This document shows, piece by piece, positions 36,521 to 46,188 of a DNA stretch of 64,000 nucleotides. Source of the DNA: Eutrophocola salsuginis (lineage in GTDB: Bacteria > Pseudomonadota > Gammaproteobacteria > Pseudomonadales > Pseudohongiellaceae); contig JAYQTB010000004.1 in the NCBI GenBank assembly GCA_038147195.1, forward strand, positions 1,116,001-1,180,000, given 5' to 3'. The notes under the pieces were generated by a model. That model ran no database searches. It saw only the letters and a list, made by a program, of their open reading frames with translations, and was not told where the DNA came from. The translations under genes were made by a program, and so were the position numbers. Position 1 is the stretch's first letter, and each line of letters begins with the position of its first letter.

Positions 36521-37834
36521 CTATTCCAGCCGGTCCATGCGGATGCGCGTCACCTTGCCGGACACGGCATCGAGTGACTCGATATTCGCGATCGCGGTGT
36601 TCATGGTGCCTTCCTGGATCTCATCGGTAAGGATGATCACGGATAGGACCTGTTCATGGTCATGCACCCGCGGCTCTTTCTGAATCACCGCTTCGATGTT
36701 GATTTCATGGTCACCGAGGATTTCGGTAATATCCGACAACACACCAGCCTTGTCCTTCGCCTGCACGCGCAAGTAATAGGCGCTTGCAACAGCCTCGATA
36801 GGCAGCACCGGTAGGTCGGACAGACTGTCTTCCTGGAATGCCAGCGCCGGGACGCTGTCTTGTGGATGGGAAATACTGCGCGCCACGTCTATGACATCAG
36901 CAACTACGGCAGATGCCGTAGGCAGCGCACCCGCGCCGGCGCCGTAATACATGGTCGGGCCCACGGCATCACTCTGCACCATGACAGCATTCATGACACC
37001 GTTGACGTTGGCGATGAGCTTGTCGTCGGCGATCAGGGTCGGGTGAACGCGCAGTTCGATCCCGTCATTTGACCTGCGGGCGATACCCAGATGCTTGATG
37101 CGGTAACCCAGTTCGTCCGCATAGCGGATATCCTCGATGGTGATGCCGCCGATGCCTTCGGTGTAGGCTTTCTCAAACTGTAGCGGAATACCGAAGGCGA
37201 TGGATGCCAAGATGGTGAGCTTGTGTGCAGCGTCTATGCCCTCGACGTCGAAGGTCGGGTCGGCCTCCGCGTAACCGAGCGTCTGTGCTTCTATCAGCAC
37301 GTCGGCAAACTCGCGGCCTTTTTCCCGCATCTCGGTAAGAATGAAATTGCCGGTACCGTTGATAATGCCAGCCAGCCACTCGATCTGGTTGGCAGCCAGG
37401 CCTTCACGAATGGCCTTAATTATAGGAATGCCGCCAGCCACGGCCGCCTCGTAGTCGACCAGGACATTCTTTTTGCGGGCGGCAGCGAAGATTTCGTTGC
37501 CGTGCACGGCGATCATCGCCTTGTTGGCGGTCACCACGTGTTTACCGTTGGCAATGGCGCGCAGTACCAGCTCGCGGGCCACATCGTAACCACCGATCAG
37601 CTCCAGCACAATATCGACTTCAGGATCATCGGCCACAGCGAACACATCGTTGCTGACCCTGGTGTTGCCAACATCCTGGTGGGGCTTGATGCTACGCGTA
37701 CCCATGTGGGACACGATCAGTTCGCGACCGACTCTACGGGCGATTTCATCCTTGTTGTTGCTGAGAACGGTATAGGTGCCGTAACCGACAGTCCCAAGTC
37801 CGCATATTCCGATTTTGATGGGATCCACGATCAT
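36521..37834 (-). CDS. hom: Homoserine dehydrogenase
   Basis: 437 residues. NAD(P)-binding IGICGLGTVGYGTY at about 8-21, catalytic domain with GIINGTGNFILTEM and GYAEADPTFDVEGIDAAHKL, and a C-terminal ACT domain (VQAKDKAGVLSDITEILGDH) that usually mediates threonine feedback inhibition. Reduces aspartate semialdehyde to homoserine. Operon with thrC. Confidence 0.95.
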   Translation of the reverse strand: MIVDPIKIGICGLGTVGYGTYTVLSNNKDEIARRVGRELIVSHMGTRSIKPHQDVGNTRVSNDVFAVADDPEVDIVLELIGGYDVARELVLRAIANGKHVVTANKAMIAVHGNEIFAAARKKNVLVDYEAAVAGGIPIIKAIREGLAANQIEWLAGIINGTGNFILTEMREKGREFADVLIEAQTLGYAEADPTFDVEGIDAAHKLTILASIAFGIPLQFEKAYTEGIGGITIEDIRYADELGYRIKHLGIARRSNDGIELRVHPTLIADDKLIANVNGVMNAVMVQSDAVGPTMYYGAGAGALPTASAVVADVIDVARSISHPQDSVPALAFQEDSLSDLPVLPIEAVASAYYLRVQAKDKAGVLSDITEILGDHEINIEAVIQKEPRVHDHEQVLSVIILTDEIQEGTMNTAIANIESLDAVSGKVTRIRMDRLE

Positions 37835-37926
37835 TCACTCAGTGCAGGGTTTCTGCACATAAAAAAAGGGCTAATTATAGAGGGCTGAAGGACGGCAATC
37901 CATCGAGATTGCTGCTGGAAAAAGGT

Positions 37927-38679
37927 TTACTGGGGAGCCGTGCCTAGGAGGTAGCCAGCGAGTGTATCAGCCGGTACGTAGCCGGGAAGAATGGTGCCAT
38001 CTTCTAGGACCAGAGCCGGCGTTCCCGTCACGCCCACTTCCCTACCGAGCTGGTAATGCGACGCGATTGGATCGTTGCAGGTCGCCTCCGGTACACCACC
38101 GCCTCGGGTGGCGCTGGTGAACATGACATTGCGGTCTTCCGCACACCAGGTGGAAGTCATTTTCTTGTGGGTTTCGGTGTTAAGCCCGGTCCGGGGATAA
38201 GCCAGGTACCTGACCGCGATGCCCAGTTCGTTGAGGCGATCCATTTCCCCGTGCAGCTGACGGCAGTAAGGACAATCGACATCGGTGAAGACGGTGATGG
38301 TCGCCTTGCGGCCATCTTTAGGCTCGAATATGATCATTTCACTTTCCGGCACAGCGGCGATCTTTTTTGCGCGCACCATGTTGCGGCTTTCCTCGCTGCG
38401 ATTGACGAGGCCTTCGGGCAGTGCCTCGTACATGTCACCTGGGATTAGAAACCGGGCATCACCGGTGACGTAGATGGTCTGACCATTCAGCAGCGTGACC
38501 TCGTACATGCCCTCGACAGGACTGGGTACTATGGCCTCGATGATCATGTTCGGCTGGGTGGTTTCGAATACATTCCGGATGGCGACTATAGCCTCATCCG
38601 TAGTCTGCGCCTGCAGTGGCGACTGGAATGGCAGGACAAAACAAACAAAAATTAGAATTGCTTTGCCGGCTTTTTGCAT
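37927..38679 (-). CDS. dsbC: Thiol:disulfide isomerase DsbC
   Basis: About 250 residues from the ATG at 38679, which has GAGAA a few bases upstream and starts the signal peptide (ILIFVCFVLPFQSPLQAQ); the frame is open 13 codons further. N-terminal dimerisation domain, then a thioredoxin domain with active site DVDCPYCRQLH (CPYC). Isomerises wrong disulfides in the periplasm, useful for the multi-cysteine cytochromes here. Position just upstream of hom matches Pseudomonas order. Confidence 0.93.
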   Translation of the reverse strand: MQKAGKAILIFVCFVLPFQSPLQAQTTDEAIVAIRNVFETTQPNMIIEAIVPSPVEGMYEVTLLNGQTIYVTGDARFLIPGDMYEALPEGLVNRSEESRNMVRAKKIAAVPESEMIIFEPKDGRKATITVFTDVDCPYCRQLHGEMDRLNELGIAVRYLAYPRTGLNTETHKKMTSTWCAEDRNVMFTSATRGGGVPEATCNDPIASHYQLGREVGVTGTPALVLEDGTILPGYVPADTLAGYLLGTAPQ

Positions 38680-38781
38680 AGTCTTCTCTAGGTAGGTGTT
38701 AAACAAGCGACCCGCCACAATGTAAATTCATTCCAATGAAAATTTCAACCCGGCCCGGGCATCCTGCTGTCTGGAAGAATC

Positions 38782-39243
38782 TTACTTGGATTCTTCCTGT
38801 TCAGAGACCTCTTGAACGATCGGCTCTTCTGCAACCGCCGCTTCAACCTGTGCAGCTATGGAGACGCCGTCTTCCTGGCCGGAATCGACTTTCTTGCCCA
38901 GTTTTTCTGTGATGCGGGCGGCACGACCGGTCAGGTCACGCAGGTAGTACAACTTGGCCTGGCGCACGTCACCGCGACGCTTAAGGGTGATGCTTTCCAC
39001 CTGGTTGCTGTGGGTCTGGAAAGTACGTTCCACGCCAACGCCGTGTGACATCTTACGCACTGTGAACGCGGAGTTCAGGCCGCGGTTGCGCTTGCCGATA
39101 ACGACGCCTTCGAAAGCCTGCAGACGCTCACGGTCACCTTCCTTAATGCGCACCTGAACCACCACGGTGTCACCCGGGGAGAATTCAGGCACGTTGGTCT
39201 TCATCTGCGCCTTTTCAATTTTTTCAATAATGCTGTTCTTCAT
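38782..39243 (-). CDS. rplS: Ribosomal protein L19 with C-terminal extension
   Basis: About 153 residues from the ATG at 39243; a GTG four codons upstream is also in frame. Residues 1-110 are standard L19 (FSPGDTVVVQVRIKEGDRER, FEGVVIGKRNRGLNS, RRGDVRQAKLYYLRDLTGRA). A further 40 or so residues, rich in Glu, Ala and Val and ending VSEQEESK, extend beyond the usual roughly 115-residue protein. Last gene of rpsP-rimM-trmD-rplS. Confidence 0.95.
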   Translation of the reverse strand: MKNSIIEKIEKAQMKTNVPEFSPGDTVVVQVRIKEGDRERLQAFEGVVIGKRNRGLNSAFTVRKMSHGVGVERTFQTHSNQVESITLKRRGDVRQAKLYYLRDLTGRAARITEKLGKKVDSGQEDGVSIAAQVEAAVAEEPIVQEVSEQEESK

Positions 39244-39299
39244 TGTTTCCACCACTGATTGCCCGCGGGCATTTAACTTTCAATTCATAAATTGTTACT

Positions 39300-40043
39300 T
39301 CAACTTCCTGATTCGAGTTCTTCGATAAACTCTTTCAGTAAATCTTGCTGCTCTTTCGTCAATTCCAGTTGCTCTAACAACTCCGGCCTCCGCTGCCAGG
39401 TTCTGCCCAGGCTTTGCTTGTGCCGCCAGCGCCGTATCGCCTCATGGTCACCGCTCAGGAGCACGCCCGGCACCGACCTCCCAGCGTAATGTTCAGGTCT
39501 AGTGTAATGCGGGCAATCCAGCAAACCCTGCATAAACGAGTCCTGGCCGGCGGATTCTTCACTACCCAGCGCGCCCGACTGTAACCGGATGATGGCATCG
39601 AGGCAGGCCATAGCCGCTAGTTCCCCGCCACTGAGTACGTAATCGCCCAGTGACCATTCTTCATCCACCTGGGTTTCGATGACTCGCTCATCGATTCCTT
39701 CATAACGCCCGCACAACATGATGATGGCTTCTTCGCTAGCCAGCCTGTTTATAGCTGTCTGGTCGAGAACCCTGCCCTGCGGCGTCAGGTAGATTACCTT
39801 CGCGTGGGGCAACGCGGCCTTCGCCGCTCCTACCGCCATTTCAATCGGTTCGGTCTTCATCAGCATCCCGGGCCCACCGCCATAAGGCCGGTCATCCACG
39901 GTGCGGTGCTTGTCTTCGGTGTAGTCCCGGGGATTCCAGTAACTAACCTCGACGAGGCCATCCCTGATCGCCCGACCAGTGACACCATAGTCACTGACTG
40001 CAGTAAACATGTCCGGGAAAAGTGTGACGATTCCTGCCCGCAT
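39300..40043 (-). CDS. trmD: tRNA (guanine-N1)-methyltransferase TrmD
   Basis: About 247 residues from the ATG at 40043 (an in-frame TTG ten codons upstream overlaps rimM less plausibly). SPOUT methyltransferase: starts MRAGIVTLFPDMFTAVSDYG, has DDRPYGGGPGMLMKTEPIEM and the knot region IMLCGRYEGIDERVIETQVD plus YVLSGGELAAM. Methylates G37 of tRNAs to keep reading frame. Lies 11 bases after rimM. Confidence 0.95.
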   Translation of the reverse strand: MRAGIVTLFPDMFTAVSDYGVTGRAIRDGLVEVSYWNPRDYTEDKHRTVDDRPYGGGPGMLMKTEPIEMAVGAAKAALPHAKVIYLTPQGRVLDQTAINRLASEEAIIMLCGRYEGIDERVIETQVDEEWSLGDYVLSGGELAAMACLDAIIRLQSGALGSEESAGQDSFMQGLLDCPHYTRPEHYAGRSVPGVLLSGDHEAIRRWRHKQSLGRTWQRRPELLEQLELTKEQQDLLKEFIEELESGS

Positions 40044-40054
40044 TGCTGTGCCGT

Positions 40055-40618
40055 TCAGTAATCCCTTTCCCAATCGACCCGGACGATACCGCCCTCAAGG
40101 TCAACCTGCTTTATCACCTGTTCGCGGATCCAGGGGATCAGTCGCTCCTGGTCATCCAGGCTCTGCCCCGTCGGTTTCACCACCAGGACATCGTTTGCCC
40201 CGGTCTCCATCAGGTGATGCACGGTTCCGAGGTTTTCATCCTGCAAGTTGATGACCTGCAGACCTTCCAGCTGGAACCAGTAAAAATCGTCCTCTTCCAG
40301 GTCAGGCAGCGTGGTCTTTGCCACCAGCAGCTCACGTCCCGTGTACTGCCTGGCCTGTTCCCGGTCATCACAACCGCAGATGTGGCCAATAAACCCCTTG
40401 CCCTGGATCCTGCTCTCGTCTATCTCAATCTTTTCAACATCGCCTGGAGCCTTTCCCGTGCCGCCATTTGCGGGGGCCAGGATAAAGTGCCTGTGTTGGA
40501 GGATGTTGTCGGCCGGGTCTGTAAACGAGACCAGTCTGACCCAGCCCTTGATGCCGACCGCCGCCCCGATCCTGCCCAGCGTGGTATATCCTTCAGGCTG
40601 ACCGGAGGGCTGCGTCAT
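40055..40618 (-). CDS. rimM: 16S rRNA processing protein RimM
   Basis: 187 residues, normal length. N-terminal beta-barrel with LGRIGAAVGIKGWVRLVSFT, then a PRC-barrel domain (DEDDFYWFQLEGLQVIN-like block EEDDFYWFQLEGLQVINLQD, ETGANDVLVVKPTG, LIPWIREQVIKQVD). Assists 30S head maturation with S19. Second gene of the rpsP operon. Confidence 0.95.
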   Translation of the reverse strand: MTQPSGQPEGYTTLGRIGAAVGIKGWVRLVSFTDPADNILQHRHFILAPANGGTGKAPGDVEKIEIDESRIQGKGFIGHICGCDDREQARQYTGRELLVAKTTLPDLEEDDFYWFQLEGLQVINLQDENLGTVHHLMETGANDVLVVKPTGQSLDDQERLIPWIREQVIKQVDLEGGIVRVDWERDY

Positions 40619-40642
40619 CTCGCATTCCGCAGCCTAGCCTTA

Positions 40643-40903
40643 TTAGGCGGCTGTGGTGACTGCCTTTTCGGCATCCTTCAGCAGCTTGGCAACACGGTCG
40701 CTGGCAATAGCGCCCTGGCCCTGCCAAAACTTCACCCGTTCCATGTCAACACGCAGCTTTTCTTCCTGGCCACGGGCACCCGGGTTGAAGAAACCGACGC
40801 GCTCGATGAATCGGCCGTCACGGGCAAAGCGCTTGTCTGCTACTGTCAGGTGGTAGAATGGACGCTTCTTGGCACCGCTTCTTGAGAGTCTGATTGTTAC
40901 CAT
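40643..40903 (-). CDS. rpsP: Ribosomal protein S16
   Basis: 86 residues. MVTIRLSRSGAKKRPFYHLT and RVGFFNPGARGQEEKL are diagnostic. First gene of the rpsP-rimM-trmD-rplS operon, 24 bases before rimM. Confidence 0.97.
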   Translation of the reverse strand: MVTIRLSRSGAKKRPFYHLTVADKRFARDGRFIERVGFFNPGARGQEEKLRVDMERVKFWQGQGAIASDRVAKLLKDAEKAVTTAA

Positions 40904-40997
40904 AACTATTTGTTTCCGCTAAGAAAATAAACTATGTACCGGTCACTGGCCCAGGGCCCTGTCATGCACAAAATCCGGGACCGGAAAAAAGGGCGGT

Positions 40998-41025
40998 ATT
41001 CTACGGGAAAATTTTTCCGTTTAAA
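40998..41025 (-). promoter_or_regulatory. Sigma-70-like promoter of the rpsP operon
   Basis: On the minus strand TTTAAA (41020-41025), 16-base spacer, TAGAAT (40998-41003), about 95 bases before the rpsP ATG. Just behind it, 41036-41059 is a 10-bp A/T inverted repeat (ACCAAAAAAT / ATTTTTTGGT) that may terminate ffh. Confidence 0.5.
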
Positions 41026-41068
41026 ACTGTAAGTTACCAAAAAATTTGGATTTTTTGGTGCGGATATT

Positions 41069-42442
41069 TTACATCCGCGGGAAGCCACCGGGTGGTTTCA
41101 TGCCGCCCATTCCGCCAAGACCGCGCATCATGTTGGCCATGCCCCCGCCCTTCATTTTTTTCATCACTTTCTGCATCTGCTTGTGCTGCTTGAGCAGGCG
41201 GTTGAGATCCTGGATGGAGGTTCCCGAACCCTGGATGATGCGACGCTTGCGGGAGCCGTTGAGCAGTTCAGGGCGCTGGCGCTCCCGGGCAGTCATGGAA
41301 TTGATGATCGCTTCCATGCGGCCGAAGGTCTTGTCATCCACTAGGCCGGCGGCGGCTTTCTGGGTACTGCTCAATCCGGGCATCTTATCGAGCATGTTGG
41401 CCATGCCGCCCAAATTCTTCATCTGTTCGAGCTGCTCCTTAAAATCCTGCAGGTCGAAGCGCTGGCCACGCTTGATCTTCTTGGCCAGTTTTTCCGCTTT
41501 CTCCTTGTCGACCTTCTTCTCGACGTCCTCGATCAGCGACAGGACATCGCCCATGCCAAGGATGCGGGAAGCGATACGATCCGGATGGAACGCTTCGAGG
41601 CCGTCTACCTTTTCCCCGATACCAAGGAACTTGATGGGTTTGCCGGTGATATGGCGCACCGACAGCGCGGCACCGCCCCTAGCATCACCATCGGCCTTGG
41701 TCAGGATGACACCCGTCAGCGGTAACGCATCGTTGAAGGCCTTGGCGGTATTCGCCGCATCCTGACCGGTCATGGCGTCGACCACGAACAGGGTCTCCAC
41801 CGGATTGGCCACCGCATGCAAAGCCTTGATCTCGTCCATCATTTCCGTGTCCACGGCAAGGCGGCCCGCGGTATCGATGAACAGTACGTCAATGAACTGC
41901 TTTTTCGCCGCGGCGATGGCGTCCCTGGCGATTTGCTCCGGTTTCTGGTCGGAGTTGCTGGGGAAGAAAGTTACACCTACTTCGCCGGCCAGGGTTTCCA
42001 GCTGCTTTATGGCGGCCGGACGGTAGATGTCGGCGCTCACCACCATGACGGACTTCTTCTGCGTGTTCTTCAGCCACAGGGACAGTTTCGCCAGCGTGGT
42101 GGTCTTACCTGCACCCTGCAGGCCCGCCATCAACATGACCGCCGGCGGTGTTACTTTCAGGTCGAGCGCCTCATTGGCCTCGCCCATCAGCGCCTGCAGT
42201 TCGGCCTGCACGATCTTGATGAAGGCCTGGCCCGGGGTAAGGCTCTTGCTGACTTCCTGGCCGACTGCGCGGAACTTAACCTTGTCGACAAATTCCTGCA
42301 CGACGGGCAGGGCAACGTCGGCTTCCAGCAATGCCCGGCGAACCTCGCGAAGACTTTCCTGGATATTGTCTTCAGTCAGGACGGCCTTGCCGGTAAGGCT
42401 GCGCAGAGTATGCGAAAGTCTGTCGGTTAAATTTTCGAACAT
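41069..42442 (-). CDS. ffh: Signal recognition particle GTPase Ffh
   Basis: About 457 residues from the ATG at 42442 (MFENLTDRLSHTLRSLTGKA); the upstream 17 in-frame codons are not conserved Ffh. N and G domains with P-loop GLQGAGKTTTLAKLS, DTAGRLAVD and TKADGDARGG; C-terminal methionine-rich M domain ends in GGGMANMMRGLGGMGGM. With 4.5S RNA it targets nascent membrane proteins. No 4.5S RNA gene recognised here. Confidence 0.97.
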   Translation of the reverse strand: MFENLTDRLSHTLRSLTGKAVLTEDNIQESLREVRRALLEADVALPVVQEFVDKVKFRAVGQEVSKSLTPGQAFIKIVQAELQALMGEANEALDLKVTPPAVMLMAGLQGAGKTTTLAKLSLWLKNTQKKSVMVVSADIYRPAAIKQLETLAGEVGVTFFPSNSDQKPEQIARDAIAAAKKQFIDVLFIDTAGRLAVDTEMMDEIKALHAVANPVETLFVVDAMTGQDAANTAKAFNDALPLTGVILTKADGDARGGAALSVRHITGKPIKFLGIGEKVDGLEAFHPDRIASRILGMGDVLSLIEDVEKKVDKEKAEKLAKKIKRGQRFDLQDFKEQLEQMKNLGGMANMLDKMPGLSSTQKAAAGLVDDKTFGRMEAIINSMTARERQRPELLNGSRKRRIIQGSGTSIQDLNRLLKQHKQMQKVMKKMKGGGMANMMRGLGGMGGMKPPGGFPRM

Positions 42443-42600
42443 GCGTCTGTCATTTCCTGCCAGGGTTGATCGAGCTCGTGCAAAGTGCGCCATTCTACAA
42501 AATCAGGCGGCATGAACACAGGGCTGCAGGCCAATTAATTCCTGTGCTTCCCGCCGAAAAAGGACTTCAACGCCGGAGCCCGTTATGAGAGACTTTTACC

Positions 42601-43413
42601 ATGATAACTCCCATTCTCAGCACCATGGCCGGCTTGGTTGCGGCAATCAGCTACGGCCTGGGGTCCTTCTTTCAGCGCCAGAATCTTACCACCAACCACC
42701 AGGACAGGCGCCGGGTGCAGGCTACCGGCACTGTGGCCGTGATCACCCACCTCGCGGTGATCCTGCTCATTACCCTGGATCCGCGCGGTATAGATTTTAG
42801 TTTTTTCAAGGTCGCATCACTGGTGAGCTGGGTCATTGTGGTGGCGGTGCTCGTGAGCAGCTGGAAAAAGCCTCTCGACAATCTTTTCCTGTACCTGTTT
42901 CCCCTTGCCCTGGTCTGCCTGCTGGGCTCGGTGCTGCTACCCAGCACCTATGACCCGGTGGAAAACATGTCTGCCGGTGTGGTGCTGCATATCATGCTCG
43001 GCATCCTTGCCGTCAGCATTATCACCATCGCGGCATTTCAGGCCCTACTAATCTCGTTCATGAACCGCCTGCTGAAGGAAAAACGCTCCTTCACGCTGGT
43101 AAGCCATCTACCACCGCTGGAAACTATGGAAGCGTTGCTGTTCGAAATGCTTTGGCTTGGCTTGATCCTGCTCACCGGAGTTCTCTTGACCGGCGCCATC
43201 TTCATGGAAGATTTTTACGGCCAGCACCTGAGCCACAAGGCTGTGCTGTCGACGATTTCCTGGTTCGTGTTCGCTATCCTGCTCTGGGGCCGGCACCAGC
43301 TCGGCTGGCGCGGTAAAACCGCCAACCGCTGGATCCTGACCGGCTTCGCTTTCCTGATCATGGCCTATTTCGGCAGCAAGTTCGTCCTCGAAATCATCCT
43401 GGACCGCGTATAA
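42601..43413 (+). CDS. ypjD: YpjD/CcsA-family inner-membrane protein
   Basis: 270 residues with about eight hydrophobic helices. Matches the cytochrome c assembly (CcsA/CcmC-like) family found divergent from ffh and upstream of corB in gammaproteobacteria: LHIMLGILAVSIITIAAFQA, MEALLFEMLWLGLILLTGVL and HKAVLSTISWFVFAILLWGR with the conserved helix His residues. Its exact role is unsettled; a haem or redox membrane role is inferred from the fold. Confidence 0.88.
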   Translation: MITPILSTMAGLVAAISYGLGSFFQRQNLTTNHQDRRRVQATGTVAVITHLAVILLITLDPRGIDFSFFKVASLVSWVIVVAVLVSSWKKPLDNLFLYLFPLALVCLLGSVLLPSTYDPVENMSAGVVLHIMLGILAVSIITIAAFQALLISFMNRLLKEKRSFTLVSHLPPLETMEALLFEMLWLGLILLTGVLLTGAIFMEDFYGQHLSHKAVLSTISWFVFAILLWGRHQLGWRGKTANRWILTGFAFLIMAYFGSKFVLEIILDRV

Positions 43414-43433
43414 CCCAATAACTGGTTACTCCT

Positions 43434-44733
43434 TTGGAAGAAACGTCACTCACTGTCCTGCTGGGCGTCCTGGTATCCCTTATCCTGATGTCCGCCTATT
43501 TTTCCAGTTCGGAAACGGCCATGATGGCCCTGAACCGGTACCGCCTGCGCCACCTGATCAAGCACAACCACCGCGGCGCCATCCGCGCCGGCAAATTGCT
43601 GGACCAGCCCGACCGCCTTATCGGTCTGATCCTGATCGGCAACAACCTTGTCAACTTCATCGCCGCCTCCGTGGGCACCGCCATCGCCGTGCGCCTTTGG
43701 GGCAACCTCGGCTTCATTCTCGCCCCGGTGCTGCTGACGATCATCGTGCTGATCTTTTCCGAAGTAACACCGAAGACCATCGCTGCCCTGTACCCGGAAA
43801 AAGTGGCCTACCCGTCCTCCTTGCTGCTGATTGTCCTGATGAAACTGTTTTACCCTGCCGTGTGGACGATCAACAAGGTGTCCAACGGCCTGGTCAGGAT
43901 GTGCGGCCTGAAAGTGGAAGGCGGCAACTCCCTGCACCTGACCAAGGAAGAACTGCGCACCGTGCTCGACGAAAGCGGCGGCCTCATTCCCCGCAAACGC
44001 CATGGCATGCTGCTGAACATCCTCGACCTGGAAAAGGCTACCGTCGAGGACATCATGGTGCCACGCAATGAAGTGATCGGACTCGACTTTGATGACGACA
44101 TCGATGAGATCATGGAAGCAATTAGCAAGAGCTCACACACCTTGATGCCGGTATTCAAGAAAGACCTCAACGAAGTCATCGGCTTTTTACATATGCGCAA
44201 CATGACCAAGCTCATCGACCTCGATGAAATCAACAAGGCGGAGTTGATGCAACTGATCGAGGAAGCCTATTTTGTGCCGGAATCGACACCACTGCATACG
44301 CAACTGTTTCAAGTTCCAGAACAACAAGAAACGCATGGCGATGGTGGTGGACGAGTATGGCGATGTACAAGGCATCATCACTATCGAGGACATCCTCGAG
44401 GAGATCGTCGGCAACTTCACCACCAACCTGTCCGAGGAAACTGACGACATCCACCCCCAGCAGGACGGCAGCTACATCATTGACGGCACCGCAACCATCC
44501 GCGAAATCAACAAGGCGCTTGACTGGGACCTACCGTTGGACGGTCCCAAGACCCTCAATGGCCTGCTTACCGAGATGCTCGAGATGATTCCCGAAAAAAA
44601 TGTCTGCGTGCGGCTGCCCTATCACTGCGTTGAAATCCTTAATGTCCAGGACAATGCCATCAGGACCGTCAAGATGTGGGCACAGGAACCAGCGACAGCT
44701 GAAGAACTAAAACAACAGACACTGTTCACCTGA
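43434..44733 (+). CDS. corB: CorB/HlyC-type DUF21-CBS transporter, interrupted by a +1 frameshift
   Basis: Start is TTG at 43434. The first frame gives DUF21 membrane domain (SSSETAMMALNRYRLRHLIK), first CBS (LEKATVEDIMVPRNEVIG) and runs into nonsense after TPLHTQLFQ. The second frame resumes with FQNNKKRMAMVVDEYGDVQG, second CBS end and the CorC_HlyC domain to 44733. Removing one T from TTT at 44307-44309 restores LFKFQNNKKR, as expected of the family, giving about 432 residues. These proteins act in Mg2+/Co2+ export. Either a sequence error or a broken gene. Confidence 0.85.
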
Positions 44734-44771
44734 ACATTGAAACCTTTGTTTCTTCCTGAAACACTAGCCAC

Positions 44772-45338
44772 ATGAAATATTGTCCCGCCTGCGCCGGCGA
44801 ACTCAGCTTCAGGAAACCGGAAAACGACGACCGGGAGCGTTATATCTGCGACGCCTGCGGTGAAATCCATTACCAGAACCCCCGCATCGTTGTCTGCTCG
44901 CTACCCTGCTTTGAAGACAGGGTCCTGTTGTGCAAGCGTTCCATCGAACCCCGTTACGGTTTGTGGACCCTGCCCGGCGGTTTCATGGAGAACGCTGAAA
45001 CCACCCAGGAGGCCGCCTTGCGGGAAACCCGGGAAGAAGCCTGCGCCCGCATAGACCTGCACGGCCTCTATGCCTATTACAACCTGCCGCATATCAACCA
45101 AGTGCAGCTGTTTTACAGGGCGACGTTGCTCGACCTGGATTTTGCCGCCGGCCCCGAAAGCCTGGAGGTCGACCTGTTTAGGCAGGAGGAAATTCCATGG
45201 ACCAAGATTGCCTTTCCCGCCGTGGGCAATACACTGGAGCACTATTTCAACGACCTGCCTGACGGGGATTTTCCGGTACGGGCAGCCGACGTGATCCTGA
45301 CGCCTGAACATCAGCGCCTGATCAGGCCGGCCAACTGA
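44772..45338 (+). CDS. Nudix hydrolase with N-terminal zinc ribbon
   Basis: 188 residues. Zinc ribbon CPAC...CDAC at residues 4-36, then a Nudix box at about 74-97 (GFMENAETTQEAALRETREE) in which the usual Gly after REExEE is Cys. The layout is that of COG1051/NudC-like ADP-ribose or NADH pyrophosphatases. Cleaves nucleoside-diphosphate-linked substrates; which one is unknown. Lies 38 bases after corB and 19 before fdhD, likely co-transcribed. Confidence 0.87.
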   Translation: MKYCPACAGELSFRKPENDDRERYICDACGEIHYQNPRIVVCSLPCFEDRVLLCKRSIEPRYGLWTLPGGFMENAETTQEAALRETREEACARIDLHGLYAYYNLPHINQVQLFYRATLLDLDFAAGPESLEVDLFRQEEIPWTKIAFPAVGNTLEHYFNDLPDGDFPVRAADVILTPEHQRLIRPAN

Positions 45339-45357
45339 GCGCCAATCCGGAAATTGC

Positions 45358-46188
45358 ATGACGGAAGACGGCAAGCCAAACGCCACCATCACCATCACGA
45401 GTGTTCGTGCCAGCGAACGCCGTGAAAAAGATGACATCGTGGCGGTCGAGGAACCCTTGGAGATTCGCCTGGGGTATCGCGATGCTCTCAGGGGACGACT
45501 CCACAAAAGCATTTCGATCACCATGCGCACACCCGGCGACGATTTCAATCTCGCCTGCGGCTTCCTCTTCAGCGAAAGCATCATTCGCGACATCAACGAC
45601 ATCGAATCCATCGACGACAGCGCCGACAATGTCATTCGCCTGGAACTGCTCAACGAGACCGTTTTCGACATCGCGCGCCTCGACCGGCATTTTTATACGT
45701 CCTCCAGTTGCGGCGTGTGCGGCAAGGCATCACTGGAAGCGCTGAGCACCAGCGGCTGCGACGCCCTGCTCGACAACGATTTCACCCTGCCGCGCAAGCT
45801 GTTGTTCAAGCTGGGCGAACGGCTCCGTGAAAAACAGTCCTTGTTCCACCAGACAGGCGGCTGCCATGCCACGGCTACGTTCAATGCGCACGGGGAAATC
45901 CTGAACATCACCGAGGATGTCGGCCGTCACAACGCCATGGACAAGCTCGTCGGTGGATTGCTCCGCGCCCGCCTGCTGCCTCTCAGGGAGATGGGCATCA
46001 TTGTCAGCGGTCGCGCCAGTTTCGAACTGATGCAGAAAGCCCTCGTGGCCGGCTGCCCCATGCTCGTCGCTGTCGGTGCCCCCTCCTCCCTCGCTGTCGA
46101 ACTGGCACAGGAGTTCAATGTCACGCTAGTCGGCTTCCTTGGCGGCAACAGCTTCAACATTTACCACAATCCCAGCGCCATCAGCTAA
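45358..46188 (+). CDS. fdhD: Formate dehydrogenase accessory sulfurtransferase FdhD
   Basis: 276 residues. Contains the sulfur-carrying SSSCGVCGKASLEAL (CxxC, about 117-131), the FHQTGGCHATATFNAHGE block, EDVGRHNAMDKLVGG and SGRASFELMQKALVAG. FdhD moves sulfur from IscS to the molybdenum cofactor of formate dehydrogenase, required for activity. Its client is presumably FdsA encoded 14 kb away. Confidence 0.94.
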   Translation: MTEDGKPNATITITSVRASERREKDDIVAVEEPLEIRLGYRDALRGRLHKSISITMRTPGDDFNLACGFLFSESIIRDINDIESIDDSADNVIRLELLNETVFDIARLDRHFYTSSSCGVCGKASLEALSTSGCDALLDNDFTLPRKLLFKLGERLREKQSLFHQTGGCHATATFNAHGEILNITEDVGRHNAMDKLVGGLLRARLLPLREMGIIVSGRASFELMQKALVAGCPMLVAVGAPSSLAVELAQEFNVTLVGFLGGNSFNIYHNPSAIS

